From Streptomyces sindenensis (GTDB taxonomy: Bacteria > Actinomycetota > Actinomycetes > Streptomycetales > Streptomycetaceae), in assembly GCF_014649035.1 (NCBI RefSeq), contig NZ_BMSG01000022.1:57156-121155 (forward strand): a DNA stretch of 64,000 nt, in the 5' to 3' direction. The position numbers were made by a program, and so were the translations under genes. A model generated the notes under the pieces. That model was given only the letters and a program-made list of their open reading frames with translations, searched no databases and was not told the DNA's origin. Position 1 is the stretch's first letter; each line of letters opens with the position of its first letter. Below are positions 1 to 7,747 of this stretch, piece by piece.

Positions 1-1759
1 CCGGCTCCAGACCGGAACGTTCCAGTACGTCGACCGTCTCCGCGACCAGCCGGGGGTGGTGCAGCTGGGTCGGCGACAGGTTGACGTTGATCCGCAGCGG
101 GCCGCCGTCGCTGTGCCGCTCCTGCCAGAAGTTGGCCTGCCGTACGGACTCCTCCAGCACCCAGCGGCCGAGCGGCACGATGAGGCCGGTGTGCTCGGCG
201 AGCGGGATGAACCGGTCGGGGCCGAGCACCCCGTGCTGCGGGTGGCACCACCGTACGAGCGCCTCCGCGCCGTGCACCGTGCCGTCGCCCAGGTGCACGA
301 GCGGCTGGTACTCGATGAAGAACTCGCCCCGGTCCAGGGCGGCCGGGAGCGCGGTGGTCAGCCCGTGGCGGGTGATGGCGCGCTCGTCGGCCTCCGCGTC
401 GGCGAGCTGGAAGCGGTTGCCGCCCGCCGCCTTGGCCCGGTACATCGTGATGTCGGCGCTGCGCAGCACCTCGGCGGCGCTGCGCTCCCCGGCGGGCCCC
501 TCGACGATGCCGATCGAGCCCCGGACGGAGAGCTCACGGCCGTCGAGGCGGATCGGGGTGGCGAGCGCGTTCAGGATGCGGCCGGCCAGTTCGTGGACCT
601 CTTCGGCCGTGTCCGGTCCGGTGGTCAGCGCCACGAACTCGTCGCCGCCGAGCCGGGCGACCATCTCGCCGGGCGCGGTGGCGCAGCTCTGGAGCCGGTC
701 GGCGACCTCGACCAGGAGGCGGTCGCCGGCGGCGTGGCCGAGGCTGTCGTTGATGGCCTTGAAGCCGTCGAGGTCCAGGTAGCAGAGGCCGAAGCGGCCG
801 CCTTCCCGGGCGGTGAGGGCCTTCTCCAGGCGCTCGAAGAACAGGGTGCGGTTGGGCAGCCCGGTGAGCGCGTCGTGAGTCGCCTCGTACCGCAGCCGCA
901 GATTGAGCAGCCGGCGTTCGGTGGTGTCCTCCATCAGCGCGAGCTGGTATTCGGGGCGGCCCTCGGAGTCGCGCAGCAGGGAGACGGTGAGGTTGGTCCA
1001 CAGGACGGTGCCGTCGTTGCGGTAGTAAGCCTTCTCGACCCGGTAGTGCTCGCGTTCGCCGCGTACCAGCTCCTCGTAGTACTTCCACACCTGGGGCGAG
1101 TCCTCGGGGTGGACCCACTCGTTCACCCTGTGGCTGCGGACGTGGTGTTCGAGACCGCCGAACATCCTGGTCAGCGTGTCGTTGATCTCCAGGATGTTGC
1201 CGTCCAGGTCGGCGATGCCGATGCCGATGGCGGCGTCCTTGAAGACCGCGCGGAAGCGGGCCTCGGTGGCGTGCAGGGCCTCTTCGGCGTGCGAACGGGC
1301 CGTCAGCGCCGAGCGGGCGATGGCCTCCTGCTCGGCGAGCGTGCGCTCGCGCAGGGCCCCGGTGAACCCGGCGGCCAGCGTGTGCTGGATCCGGGCGCAG
1401 CGGGCCCGGCCGTCCTCCGTGGACAGCGTGCCGGGTCCGTTGCCGCCGCAGTAGAGGACGAGATAGGAGTCGACGACGCCGAGCGTGGAGCTGAGGGCGT
1501 CCGGATCGGTGCAGTGCGCGTCGATCAGGGCCGCGCCGATCCGCTGGGCGGGCGAGGCGTCGAAGGGGTGGGCGTGCAGGATGCCGTTCAGCTCGCGTGC
1601 CAGGGGCAGCAGATGCTGTTCGAACTCCGGCCGGGTCAGGGAGGTGGCCGTCAGGGGGAAGATGGCCCGGCTCCAGATTCTGGCGAATCGCCGGAGCCGG
1701 CCCTCCGGGCCGTCGGGTTCCGCGTCCGGCTCTCCGGACGCCTGGGCGGGAATGCTCAC
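1..1759 (-). CDS. rmdA: Cytoplasmic PAS-GGDEF-EAL cyclic-di-GMP enzyme, RmdA-like (C-terminus cut by window edge)
   Basis: Bifunctional c-di-GMP turnover protein; 586 codons are visible and the rest of the EAL domain lies outside. It starts at GTG 1759, whose GTGA overlaps the stop of the upstream methyltransferase gene. After an N-terminal region of about 150 residues comes a PAS/PAC sensor (about residues 160-285), a GGDEF domain with intact motif RLGGDEF (bases about 637-654), and an EAL domain whose motif AEALVRW is intact (about 251-271). No membrane segment is visible, which fits RmdA rather than membrane-bound RmdB. In streptomycetes such proteins tune c-di-GMP, the BldD ligand that holds development in the vegetative phase. 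The symbol rests on domain order plus remembered synteny; CdgA is the main alternative. Both catalytic motifs look active, so the net direction (synthesis or breakdown) cannot be read. Confidence 0.85.
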   Translation of the reverse strand, partial: MSIPAQASGEPDAEPDGPEGRLRRFARIWSRAIFPLTATSLTRPEFEQHLLPLARELNGILHAHPFDASPAQRIGAALIDAHCTDPDALSSTLGVVDSYLVLYCGGNGPGTLSTEDGRARCARIQHTLAAGFTGALRERTLAEQEAIARSALTARSHAEEALHATEARFRAVFKDAAIGIGIADLDGNILEINDTLTRMFGGLEHHVRSHRVNEWVHPEDSPQVWKYYEELVRGEREHYRVEKAYYRNDGTVLWTNLTVSLLRDSEGRPEYQLALMEDTTERRLLNLRLRYEATHDALTGLPNRTLFFERLEKALTAREGGRFGLCYLDLDGFKAINDSLGHAAGDRLLVEVADRLQSCATAPGEMVARLGGDEFVALTTGPDTAEEVHELAGRILNALATPIRLDGRELSVRGSIGIVEGPAGERSAAEVLRSADITMYRAKAAGGNRFQLADAEADERAITRHGLTTALPAALDRGEFFIEYQPLVHLGDGTVHGAEALVRWCHPQHGVLGPDRFIPLAEHTGLIVPLGRWVLEESVRQANFWQERHSDGGPLRINVNLSPTQLHHPRLVAETVDVLERSGLEP

Positions 1760-2598
1760 GCCTTGCGCCCGACCCCGCCGAAGCCCGAGAAGGCGTACGG
1801 GTCTTCCTGCTCCGGCGACTGCGGGGTCTCCGGCCGCCATTCGGGCATCGAGACGAGTCCCGGTTCGACCATCTCGTAGCCCTTGAAGAACCGGCCGATC
1901 TCCTCGCGCGAGCGCATGATCAGCGGGTTGCGGATGTTCTTGTAGACGCCGACCGTGCCGGCCGCCTCCGCCTGGGGCAGCGGGATGCCCTCGTACGAGG
2001 CGTGGGTCAGGACGATGAGGCTGCCGGGGGCCAGCGCCTCGCGCAGTTCGGCGACCGCGGCGTACGGCTCGTCGGCGTCCTCGAGGAAGTGGAGCACCGC
2101 GACGAGCAGCAGAGCCACCGGCCGGTCCAGGTCGAGCAGTCCGGTGATCTCCGGGTTCGCCAGGATCTCCTTGGGGCGGAGCAGGTCGGCGGCGGCGATG
2201 ACCGCGCGGTCGTTGCCCTCCAGCACGGCCTGGCTGTGGGCGACGGCGACCGGGTCGTGGTCGACGTAGGCCACCTTGGCGCCGGGGTCGGCGGCCTGGG
2301 CGACCTCGTGGACGTTGCCGAACGTCGGGATGCCGGAGCCGATGTCCAGGAACTGGTCGATGCCCGAGTCGACGGCGTGGCGGACGGCCCGGCGCATAAA
2401 GGCGCGATTGGCCTGCATGATCTTGGGAAGGCCCGGGAGGAACTCCATGGCCTTGCGCGCGGCTTCCCGGTCCACCTCGAAATTGTGCGATCCGCCCAGA
2501 TAGAAGTCGTACATGCGGGACACGCTCGGCACCGAAATATCTATGCCCTGCGGTGCCCAGGCGGGACGCTCCATCGATGTCTCCAACAAGTTCGCCAC
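1756..2598 (-). CDS. SAM-dependent methyltransferase, DUF574 family (PF04672)
   Basis: A 280-residue member of the actinobacterial DUF574 S-adenosyl methyltransferases. It has the family opening (SVSRMYDFYLGGSHNF), the SAM-binding loop FLDIGSGIPT at about residue 85, and the acidic strand AYVDHDPVAV. No partner protein or substrate is known for most of this family, and none can be read here. The stop codon overlaps the start of the downstream cyclic-di-GMP enzyme by the GTGA arrangement, so the two proteins are probably made together. That coupling suggests, without proving, a link between methylation and c-di-GMP control. The ATG at 2598 is used; a second ATG eight codons in is possible. Confidence 0.9.
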   Translation of the reverse strand: MANLLETSMERPAWAPQGIDISVPSVSRMYDFYLGGSHNFEVDREAARKAMEFLPGLPKIMQANRAFMRRAVRHAVDSGIDQFLDIGSGIPTFGNVHEVAQAADPGAKVAYVDHDPVAVAHSQAVLEGNDRAVIAAADLLRPKEILANPEITGLLDLDRPVALLLVAVLHFLEDADEPYAAVAELREALAPGSLIVLTHASYEGIPLPQAEAAGTVGVYKNIRNPLIMRSREEIGRFFKGYEMVEPGLVSMPEWRPETPQSPEQEDPYAFSGFGGVGRKA

Positions 2599-2831
2599 GG
2601 CGATCCGGCCATGTTCATGGTCAGTGTTGACCAGAGGCTACTGATCGGCCGCCAGGAGAGCGAGTGGAAACGGAAATTAGCGATCCGTTATTGGTCACAC
2701 TCAGGTGGCATACCCGGCCGGTCCGTCGCTGCGCGTATGCGGACAGCGACGGACCGGCACTCCGGATGCCGTTTCCCGGTGGTTCGGGGCCACTTGGGGC
2801 TCCTGGGCGATTGTTCTCAAGCAGTCCGTGA

Positions 2832-3797
2832 TTACTTGGCCGCGCCGACGAGTTCGGAATCCGGCGAAACGGCGTACCAGGTTCCGCCGACACCCTGCCC
2901 GTTGGTGTCTCCGGGCCTCTTGTCGCCCGCGAAGGTGTAGATCGGCCAGCAGTCGATGGTCTGCTGCTTGATGCCGTCGGGGCGGTCGAAGGTGACGAAT
3001 CCCTTCGTCGTGACACCGTCCACCGCGTTTTTGGCCATAGGGGCGACTACCGGCCACTTCTTGAGGCACTCGCCGGTACAAGCGGTCTTCATCGGCCAGG
3101 CGGAGTCCTTGGTGAAGCGGTAAACCGTCATGCCCCGGCCGTCCACCACGATGTCGCCGAGTTCCGGGTCCTTGCGGACCGAGAGCCCCGCGGGATCGGC
3201 CGGTTCGGCGACCCCCTCGCTGTCGGCGTTCTTCGCCGCCTTCTTCCCGTCGGGGGCCGCGGCGAACCAGGTGCCGCCGACCCCCTGGCCGTTGATCTGG
3301 CCCGGAGCGGTGTCCTTCGCGTACCGGTACATCGGCCAGCCGTCGACGGTGAGTTGGCTGGTGCCGTCCGGGCGGGTGACCTCGCCGAGCAGTTCCTCGT
3401 CGGTGCCGGCCGCGGCGGTCGTGCTGCCCGAGGCCACCACCGGCCAGATCGCGGCGCACTCGCCCTCGCAGTTCGACTTCGGCGGGTTCGCGGTGTCCTT
3501 GTCGAACCGGTAGAGCGTGAACCCCTCGCTGTCGGTGAGTACCTTTCCGAGCTGCTTGGTTTCCTGGACGGCGAGTTGACCGGCCTCCTTCGGCTCCGCC
3601 GCCTCCTTCTCCGCCCCGGATCCGTATCCCCCGCCGGCCGATCCGTACCCGCTCTCGGCGGGCTGCCGGGCCGGGGCGGCGTTGCCGACCGCCTGGCCGT
3701 TCGGCGATGTGCCGCCCTGCTCCTGACCGCACGCCGTCGTGAGCGTCAACAGAGCCGCGGCGGTGACCGCGAGCGAGGCGTTGCGCCAGGTGTTCAT
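2832..3797 (-). CDS. Lipoprotein with two secreted-repeat (PF03640) regions
   Basis: A 321-residue exported lipoprotein. The signal peptide ends in the lipobox LTTAC (lipidated Cys at about residue 23), followed by a Gly/Ser/Ala-rich linker. Two homologous halves each carry the PF03640 pattern: a strand such as GFTLYRFDKD, a Cys pair in CEGEC or CTGEC, and an IWPVV or KWPVV strand, then a second unit ending in GVGGTWYA. The Cys pairs probably form disulfides outside the cell. The family is often annotated only as 'secreted repeat of unknown function'. From memory it corresponds to SCO0930. About 230 bases separate it from the methyltransferase downstream, so a shared transcript is possible but not shown. 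Confidence 0.88.
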   Translation of the reverse strand: MNTWRNASLAVTAAALLTLTTACGQEQGGTSPNGQAVGNAAPARQPAESGYGSAGGGYGSGAEKEAAEPKEAGQLAVQETKQLGKVLTDSEGFTLYRFDKDTANPPKSNCEGECAAIWPVVASGSTTAAAGTDEELLGEVTRPDGTSQLTVDGWPMYRYAKDTAPGQINGQGVGGTWFAAAPDGKKAAKNADSEGVAEPADPAGLSVRKDPELGDIVVDGRGMTVYRFTKDSAWPMKTACTGECLKKWPVVAPMAKNAVDGVTTKGFVTFDRPDGIKQQTIDCWPIYTFAGDKRPGDTNGQGVGGTWYAVSPDSELVGAAK

Positions 3798-4013
3798 GTC
3801 GACTCCCGTGGTGCTTCGTCGTAACGCTGGTGATGCCGGCGCGGGACCGCGCCGTTCATGGCCCTAGGTACGGGACGCCGACGGGGTCGTGTTCAAAGGG
3901 AGGCCGAGAAGAATGCGGCGGGCCGGGGTGAGCGGGCAAACACGAATGGCCCATCAACCGCCCGATCGGGCGAATCGACTGCGCCAACCGCGTGTTCTCC
4001 GGCGGTGTGGATC

Positions 4014-4580
4014 ATGCTTCCCGTCGTGCACGGATCACGCATCGCGCGGCTCACGGCAGTCGCCGCACTTCTCTGGCTGACAGCCGTACCGCCGCCCGCG
4101 ACCGCCGACAGCTGCGCGGTGGCCTCGATCGGGGAGGACGGGAGCGTTTCCTCGGTCGCCGTGGCGGGCGACGGGGGCTGCGTCGCGGTCTCCGAGCCGG
4201 AGCCCCCTCCCCCACCGCCCCCGCCGAAACCGGTCCCTCCGCCTCCACCCCCACCGCCCCCGCCACCTCCGCCGCCCCCGCCACCTCCGCCGCCCCCGCC
4301 GCCTCCTCCCGTGGTCGCGGAACCACCGCCCCCACCACCCCCGCCGCCCGCACCCCCGCCCTCTCCGCCGCCGACTCCGCCGCCACCGCCCCCGAAGCCC
4401 TCACCGAAGCCCCCGGTGCGGACCGAGCCGCCGGCCCCCCGGCCCGTCGCGCTGCCGACGTACCGCAAACCGACCCGTAAAGAGCCGCGGAGCGGGCCGA
4501 CACTGGTGTCGCTGACGCTGCTCATCACCGCCCCGGCGGTGTTCGCCGTTGCCGTGCTGCGGCCTCGGTCACACCGCTGA
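4014..4580 (+). CDS. Secreted/membrane-anchored polyproline protein
   Basis: About 188 residues. An N-terminal signal peptide (RIARLTAVAALLWLTA, cleavage near ATA-DS) is followed by a short acidic domain with two Cys (SCAVAS, DGGCVAVSE), a proline-rich region containing one uninterrupted run of 25 prolines (codons about 4240-4314), and a C-terminal hydrophobic helix (TLLITAPAVFAVAVL) with a basic end. The design is an extracellular rod held to the membrane at its C-terminus. The ATG at 4014 is chosen because it directly precedes the signal peptide; GTG 4026 would also work and no strong ribosome binding site decides it. The next gene starts 13 bases downstream, so the two are probably one operon. 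Function is unknown. Confidence 0.75.
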   Translation: MLPVVHGSRIARLTAVAALLWLTAVPPPATADSCAVASIGEDGSVSSVAVAGDGGCVAVSEPEPPPPPPPPKPVPPPPPPPPPPPPPPPPPPPPPPPPPVVAEPPPPPPPPPAPPPSPPPTPPPPPPKPSPKPPVRTEPPAPRPVALPTYRKPTRKEPRSGPTLVSLTLLITAPAVFAVAVLRPRSHR

Positions 4581-4593
4581 CCAGGAGAGATAC

Positions 4594-5358
4594 ATGTCCG
4601 AGTGGCTCGTACTGAGCATTGCCATGGCGTCCGCCTGCACGGTCGTCCTGATCATCGTCGTGCTGAACAACCGGCGGGTCGCGGACGACGACGATCCGTC
4701 CGAGACCCCCGACGTCATCGAGTACATGACGATGATGATCGGGGTGGTCTACGCGATCGTCCTGGGGCTCGCCATCGCCGGGGTCTGGGAGGGGCGCAGC
4801 GCCGCCCAGGAGTCCGTACGCATCGAGGCTCAGGCGCTGCACGAGGTGCAGGCACGGGCGTCCGTCTATCCGGCGGAGGTCCGCGACCGCATCCGGGCGG
4901 ACGTCGACGCCTATGTCCGCCATGTCGTCGACGACGAGTGGAAGGTGATGTCGGAGCGGAACACGCTCACCGAGCGCGGCACCGAACTGCTGGACAAGGT
5001 GCGGGCGGACGTCACCGATTACGAACCGAAGACCGATCACGAGGGGCAGGCCTACCAGCCGCTCGTCGACCAGGTGGCGGCGGCGGACGACGCCCGCAGC
5101 GCACGGGGGCAGAACGCCGGGGCGACGATGCCCGGGGTGGTCTGGTTCGGGCTGATCATCGGGGCGCTGGTGACCGTGGGGCTGATCTTCACGCTCCAGA
5201 TCCGCAGAACGTTCCGCGAACTGCTCCTGGCAGGCCTGTTCAGCGCGTTGATCGCCTTTCTGCTCTTCCTGATCTGGGACTTCGACGCGCCCTTCGGCCG
5301 GGGCATGTCGGCCACCGCCGAGCCGTTCCTCGACACGTTCCCGGGCATCACCGGCTGA
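4594..5358 (+). CDS. DUF4239 integral membrane protein
   Basis: A 254-residue protein. Membrane helices lie at about residues 5-27, 45-65, 180-205 and 212-232, with a charged helical stretch of about 110 residues between the second and third that begins EGRSAAQESVRIEAQALHEVQ. This is the PF14023 (DUF4239, bestrophin-like) layout. ATG 4594 is preceded by AGGAGA at 4583-4588. It follows the polyproline protein by 13 bases and is likely co-transcribed. Its function is not established; resemblance to bestrophin-type channels is a family-level remark only. Confidence 0.85.
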   Translation: MSEWLVLSIAMASACTVVLIIVVLNNRRVADDDDPSETPDVIEYMTMMIGVVYAIVLGLAIAGVWEGRSAAQESVRIEAQALHEVQARASVYPAEVRDRIRADVDAYVRHVVDDEWKVMSERNTLTERGTELLDKVRADVTDYEPKTDHEGQAYQPLVDQVAAADDARSARGQNAGATMPGVVWFGLIIGALVTVGLIFTLQIRRTFRELLLAGLFSALIAFLLFLIWDFDAPFGRGMSATAEPFLDTFPGITG

Positions 5359-5541
5359 CCGCCGCTCCCCCGGCCGGCGAGCAGGCCCGTGCGCCGGTCG
5401 GGGGAGAGCGTGACCCATTCGCCGGACCCCGATCGCGGGCCGGGAGGACCCCTCCTAGCGTGTCGGGCATCGAGGTGCATTTTTCCTGCTATGTGGAAAT
5501 TGGTTCCGCAGCTGCCCCTCGGGGAACCCGGAGGATCCACC

Positions 5542-6105
5542 ATGCGCGCGATACGTGTCGCACCGCTCGCCCTGCTCGGCGCCGGTGCCCTGACGCTCAT
5601 CGCCCCGTCCGCCGCCTTCGCCGCGCCGGACGGGGCCTCCAGCACGTTCAACCCGACGATCACCCCCTCGGTGATCGCCCCGGGCGGCCGGGTCACCCTC
5701 GGCGCCGGTGGCTGCACGGGCGAGACGACCGTCAGCTCCGGCATCTTCGACACCACCACCATCCCGAGCGGCAGCACGACGGCCACCGCCACCGTCGACT
5801 CCGACGCGCGGCGGGGCGCCGTCTACGCGGTGACGTTCACGTGCGGCTCCACCGGCACCTCCCGGAACGTCAACCTGACGATCACCGGCGGCGCGACGAG
5901 CAGCCCCACGCCGGCCCCGACGCCCACCACGGTCCCGACCGCCAGCTCGACGGCGCTCGTGCCGGGCGGGGTGCGCGGCGGCCTCGGCGGCAGCACCGGC
6001 ACCACCGACACGGTGGAGGTCGCCGCCGGCGGGGCCCTGGTGGTCACGGCGGCCTCGGGCGCCCTCTACTTCGCGCGTCGCCGTAACGCCGACCGCCGCC
6101 ACTGA
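5542..6105 (+). CDS. Secreted protein with GGLGGS + transmembrane + basic tail (candidate sortase substrate A)
   Basis: A 187-residue exported protein. It has a signal peptide (RVAPLALLGAGALTLIAP, cleavage near AFA-AP), an immunoglobulin-like beta domain with one Cys pair (GGCTGE and TFTCGS), a Ser/Thr/Pro linker (about residues 115-138), then the tail RGGLGGSTG, a hydrophobic helix and RRRNADRRH. That tail has the shape of a cell-wall sorting signal but lacks LPxTG. A strong GGAGGA at 5530-5535 fixes the ATG. The convergent gene 6197-6679 encodes a protein with the same tail, and a sortase gene lies at 7016. I infer that the tail is cut by that sortase. Confidence 0.85.
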   Translation: MRAIRVAPLALLGAGALTLIAPSAAFAAPDGASSTFNPTITPSVIAPGGRVTLGAGGCTGETTVSSGIFDTTTIPSGSTTATATVDSDARRGAVYAVTFTCGSTGTSRNVNLTITGGATSSPTPAPTPTTVPTASSTALVPGGVRGGLGGSTGTTDTVEVAAGGALVVTAASGALYFARRRNADRRH

Positions 6106-6128
6106 CCGCGAGCATGCGGCGCACGGCA

Positions 6129-6163
6129 GTCGCCCCGGGTCCTGATCCAGGACTCGGGGCGAC
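6129..6163. terminator. Bidirectional terminator hairpin between the two GGLGGS genes
   Basis: A 16-position stem with a single interior mismatch (9 + 6 paired bases) and a 3-base loop sits between the convergent ends at 6105 and 6197. It lacks a T tract on either strand, as is usual in streptomycetes. Confidence 0.7.
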
Positions 6164-6196
6164 GGGCGTATCGGGCCGGGCGGGAGGTTCGCCGCC

Positions 6197-6679
6197 TTAG
6201 AACGCCGCATGACTCGTCCGCCGACGCCGGACGAGGAAGACCGCGCCGCCGACGGCCGCGGCCGCCACCAGACCGCCGCCGACCTGCATCTCGACGGAGC
6301 TCGGACCCATCGAACCGCCGAGCCCGCCCTGCGCGCCGTTGCCGGCGAGCACGGTGAACTTGTGCGTCGCGATCCGGTTGTTGTCGCTGCACTTCACGGA
6401 CAGGTGGTACTGCCCCGGGGTGGTGTTGTCCCGGACCCGGGCGTGGGCGTGGTTGGTGCCGTCACTCGCGGAGAGGGTGGTCGTCGGGAACGCGTTCGAC
6501 CAGACCTTGCCGCCGTGGCCGCAGCCCTGCGCGGTGATCTTCAGCGTGCCACCCTGGTGGACGGACTGAGGATTGACGGCGACGTTGACCGGGCCGTTGG
6601 TGGCGGCGGCCATGGGGGCCGCGAGCCCGACGGCCGCGAAAGCGGTCGCGGTGACCGCGAGAGCGCGTGAAGCACGCAT
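6197..6679 (-). CDS. Secreted protein with GGLGGS + transmembrane + basic tail (candidate sortase substrate B)
   Basis: A 160-residue exported protein. A signal peptide (ALAVTATAFAAVGLAAPMAA) is followed by a beta-rich domain with a Cys pair (QGCGHGG and VKCSDN), and then the tail AQGGLGGSMGPSSVEM, a hydrophobic helix and RRRRTSHAAF. The order of elements and the GGLGGS motif match the protein encoded at 5542-6105, although the mature domains differ. ATG 6679 is preceded by GGAGG (bases 6688-6692). It is divergent from the sortase gene at 7016 across a 336-base gap, so it and the sortase could share a regulator. Anchoring to peptidoglycan by that sortase is inference. Confidence 0.85.
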   Translation of the reverse strand: MRASRALAVTATAFAAVGLAAPMAAATNGPVNVAVNPQSVHQGGTLKITAQGCGHGGKVWSNAFPTTTLSASDGTNHAHARVRDNTTPGQYHLSVKCSDNNRIATHKFTVLAGNGAQGGLGGSMGPSSVEMQVGGGLVAAAAVGGAVFLVRRRRTSHAAF

Positions 6680-7015
6680 CGTGTGAACCTCCAGCGAGAG
6701 ACGCCCCCGGGGGCTGGTCCCCCGGTGGATCGACGAGAACGTCTCCCATGACGAACACTCACCAGTCGACCGGTGGCTCGCACGTCGGCGCTGCTCCACC
6801 CCGGTGACGCGACACGCCGTGCGGAGACCGCCGAATCTGACGGATCCGCAGGTCACGGGCCATCAGAACTTTTATCCGCTCATTACTCCGATGGGCAGTC
6901 AGCCATCAGGGGCACCCGCCGGGGAGCGGACCGGCCGCCACCCGTTCGCCGCTCCCTGATCGCCGACCGGACACCACGCACTTAACGTTCACAGCGTCGC
7001 GACGAAGGGAGAACC
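6680..7015. other. Divergent intergenic region, no gene seen
   Basis: Separates candidate substrate B (leftward) from the sortase (rightward). A lower-GC stretch at about 6861-6900 (containing GAACTT at 6866-6871) probably holds the sortase promoter, but I could not assign a convincing -10 element. No conserved ORF or RNA was recognised. Confidence 0.4.
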
Positions 7016-7678
7016 ATGGGCCGGGACTACACCGGGGGCGAGCGGACCAGACGGGTGCCATGGGGTGCGATCGCTCTGGTGATGCTCAGCGGCCTCGCCC
7101 TCATGCGCAACGGCACGGAGTTCTCGGAGGCGGGCCCTCCGCAGCCCGCGGCCGCCGCCTCGCTGGATCTCAGCAAGGACGCGCCGGGCCCGCCGGTGGA
7201 GGGTGAACCGGTGCAGCCGCTGCCGTACGCCCCGGCCTCCCGGGTGAAGATCGGCTCCATCGACGTGGACGCGCCGATCATCGACGTCAACCTGGACGCC
7301 AACGGGTGGATCGACGCCCCGCCCGCCGAGGACCCCAACCTCGCCGGCTGGTACCAGAACGGCATCGCCCCGGGCCAGCGGGGCACCGCCGTGGTGGTCG
7401 GCCACGTCGACAACATGTCGGGCCCCGCGGTCTTCTACGGGCTCGGCTCGCTCCAGAAGGGGCACCGCGTCGAGGTCTCCCGCTACGACGGCCGGGTCGG
7501 GATCTTCGAGGTGTACGGGGTGGAGGTCTTCGCCAAGAACGACTTCCCGGGCCCCCGGGTCTACGGCGACACCGGCCACGCGGAGCTGCGCGTGATCACC
7601 TGCGGCGGGGGCTACTCCAAGGCGGGCGGCTACGACGGCAACGTGGTGGTGTTCGCCCGGCTCGTCGACACCCGCTGA
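7016..7678 (+). CDS. Class F-like sortase (membrane transpeptidase)
   Basis: A 220-residue cysteine transpeptidase. It has an N-terminal membrane anchor (about residues 15-31), a Pro/Ala-rich stalk, and a sortase beta-barrel from about residue 75. The catalytic His is His130 in VVGHVDN and the catalytic Cys is Cys196 in VITCGGG, as in the class F family of actinobacteria. No Arg lies 12-13 residues after the Cys, where many sortases keep their third catalytic residue; the first is at +19 (FARL), and Lys202 is the nearest basic side chain. An AAGGGAG ribosome site precedes ATG 7016. Two genes just upstream encode proteins with sorting-signal-shaped tails. Identity as a sortase is firm; substrate choice is inference. 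Confidence 0.92.
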   Translation: MGRDYTGGERTRRVPWGAIALVMLSGLALMRNGTEFSEAGPPQPAAAASLDLSKDAPGPPVEGEPVQPLPYAPASRVKIGSIDVDAPIIDVNLDANGWIDAPPAEDPNLAGWYQNGIAPGQRGTAVVVGHVDNMSGPAVFYGLGSLQKGHRVEVSRYDGRVGIFEVYGVEVFAKNDFPGPRVYGDTGHAELRVITCGGGYSKAGGYDGNVVVFARLVDTR

Positions 7679-7696
7679 CGCGACGCGTTCCCTTCC

Positions 7697-7735
7697 GTGG
7701 TGGTGTCCCCGGCGGATCGCCGGGGACACCACCAC
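7697..7735. terminator. Strong bidirectional terminator hairpin
   Basis: A perfect 17-bp stem with a 5-base loop lies between the convergent ends of the sortase (7678) and the deacetylase (7748). Confidence 0.8.
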
Positions 7736-7747
7736 GCGCACGCGTGC

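Noticed and set aside
56..1879. Long + strand open frame at the left edge
   Set aside because: Shadow of the GGDEF/EAL gene, whose GGDEF and EAL motifs are clear on the minus strand.
4200..4420. CRISPR-like or regulatory repeat in the polyproline region
   Set aside because: The repetition follows from consecutive proline codons; no spacers or conserved palindromic repeat.
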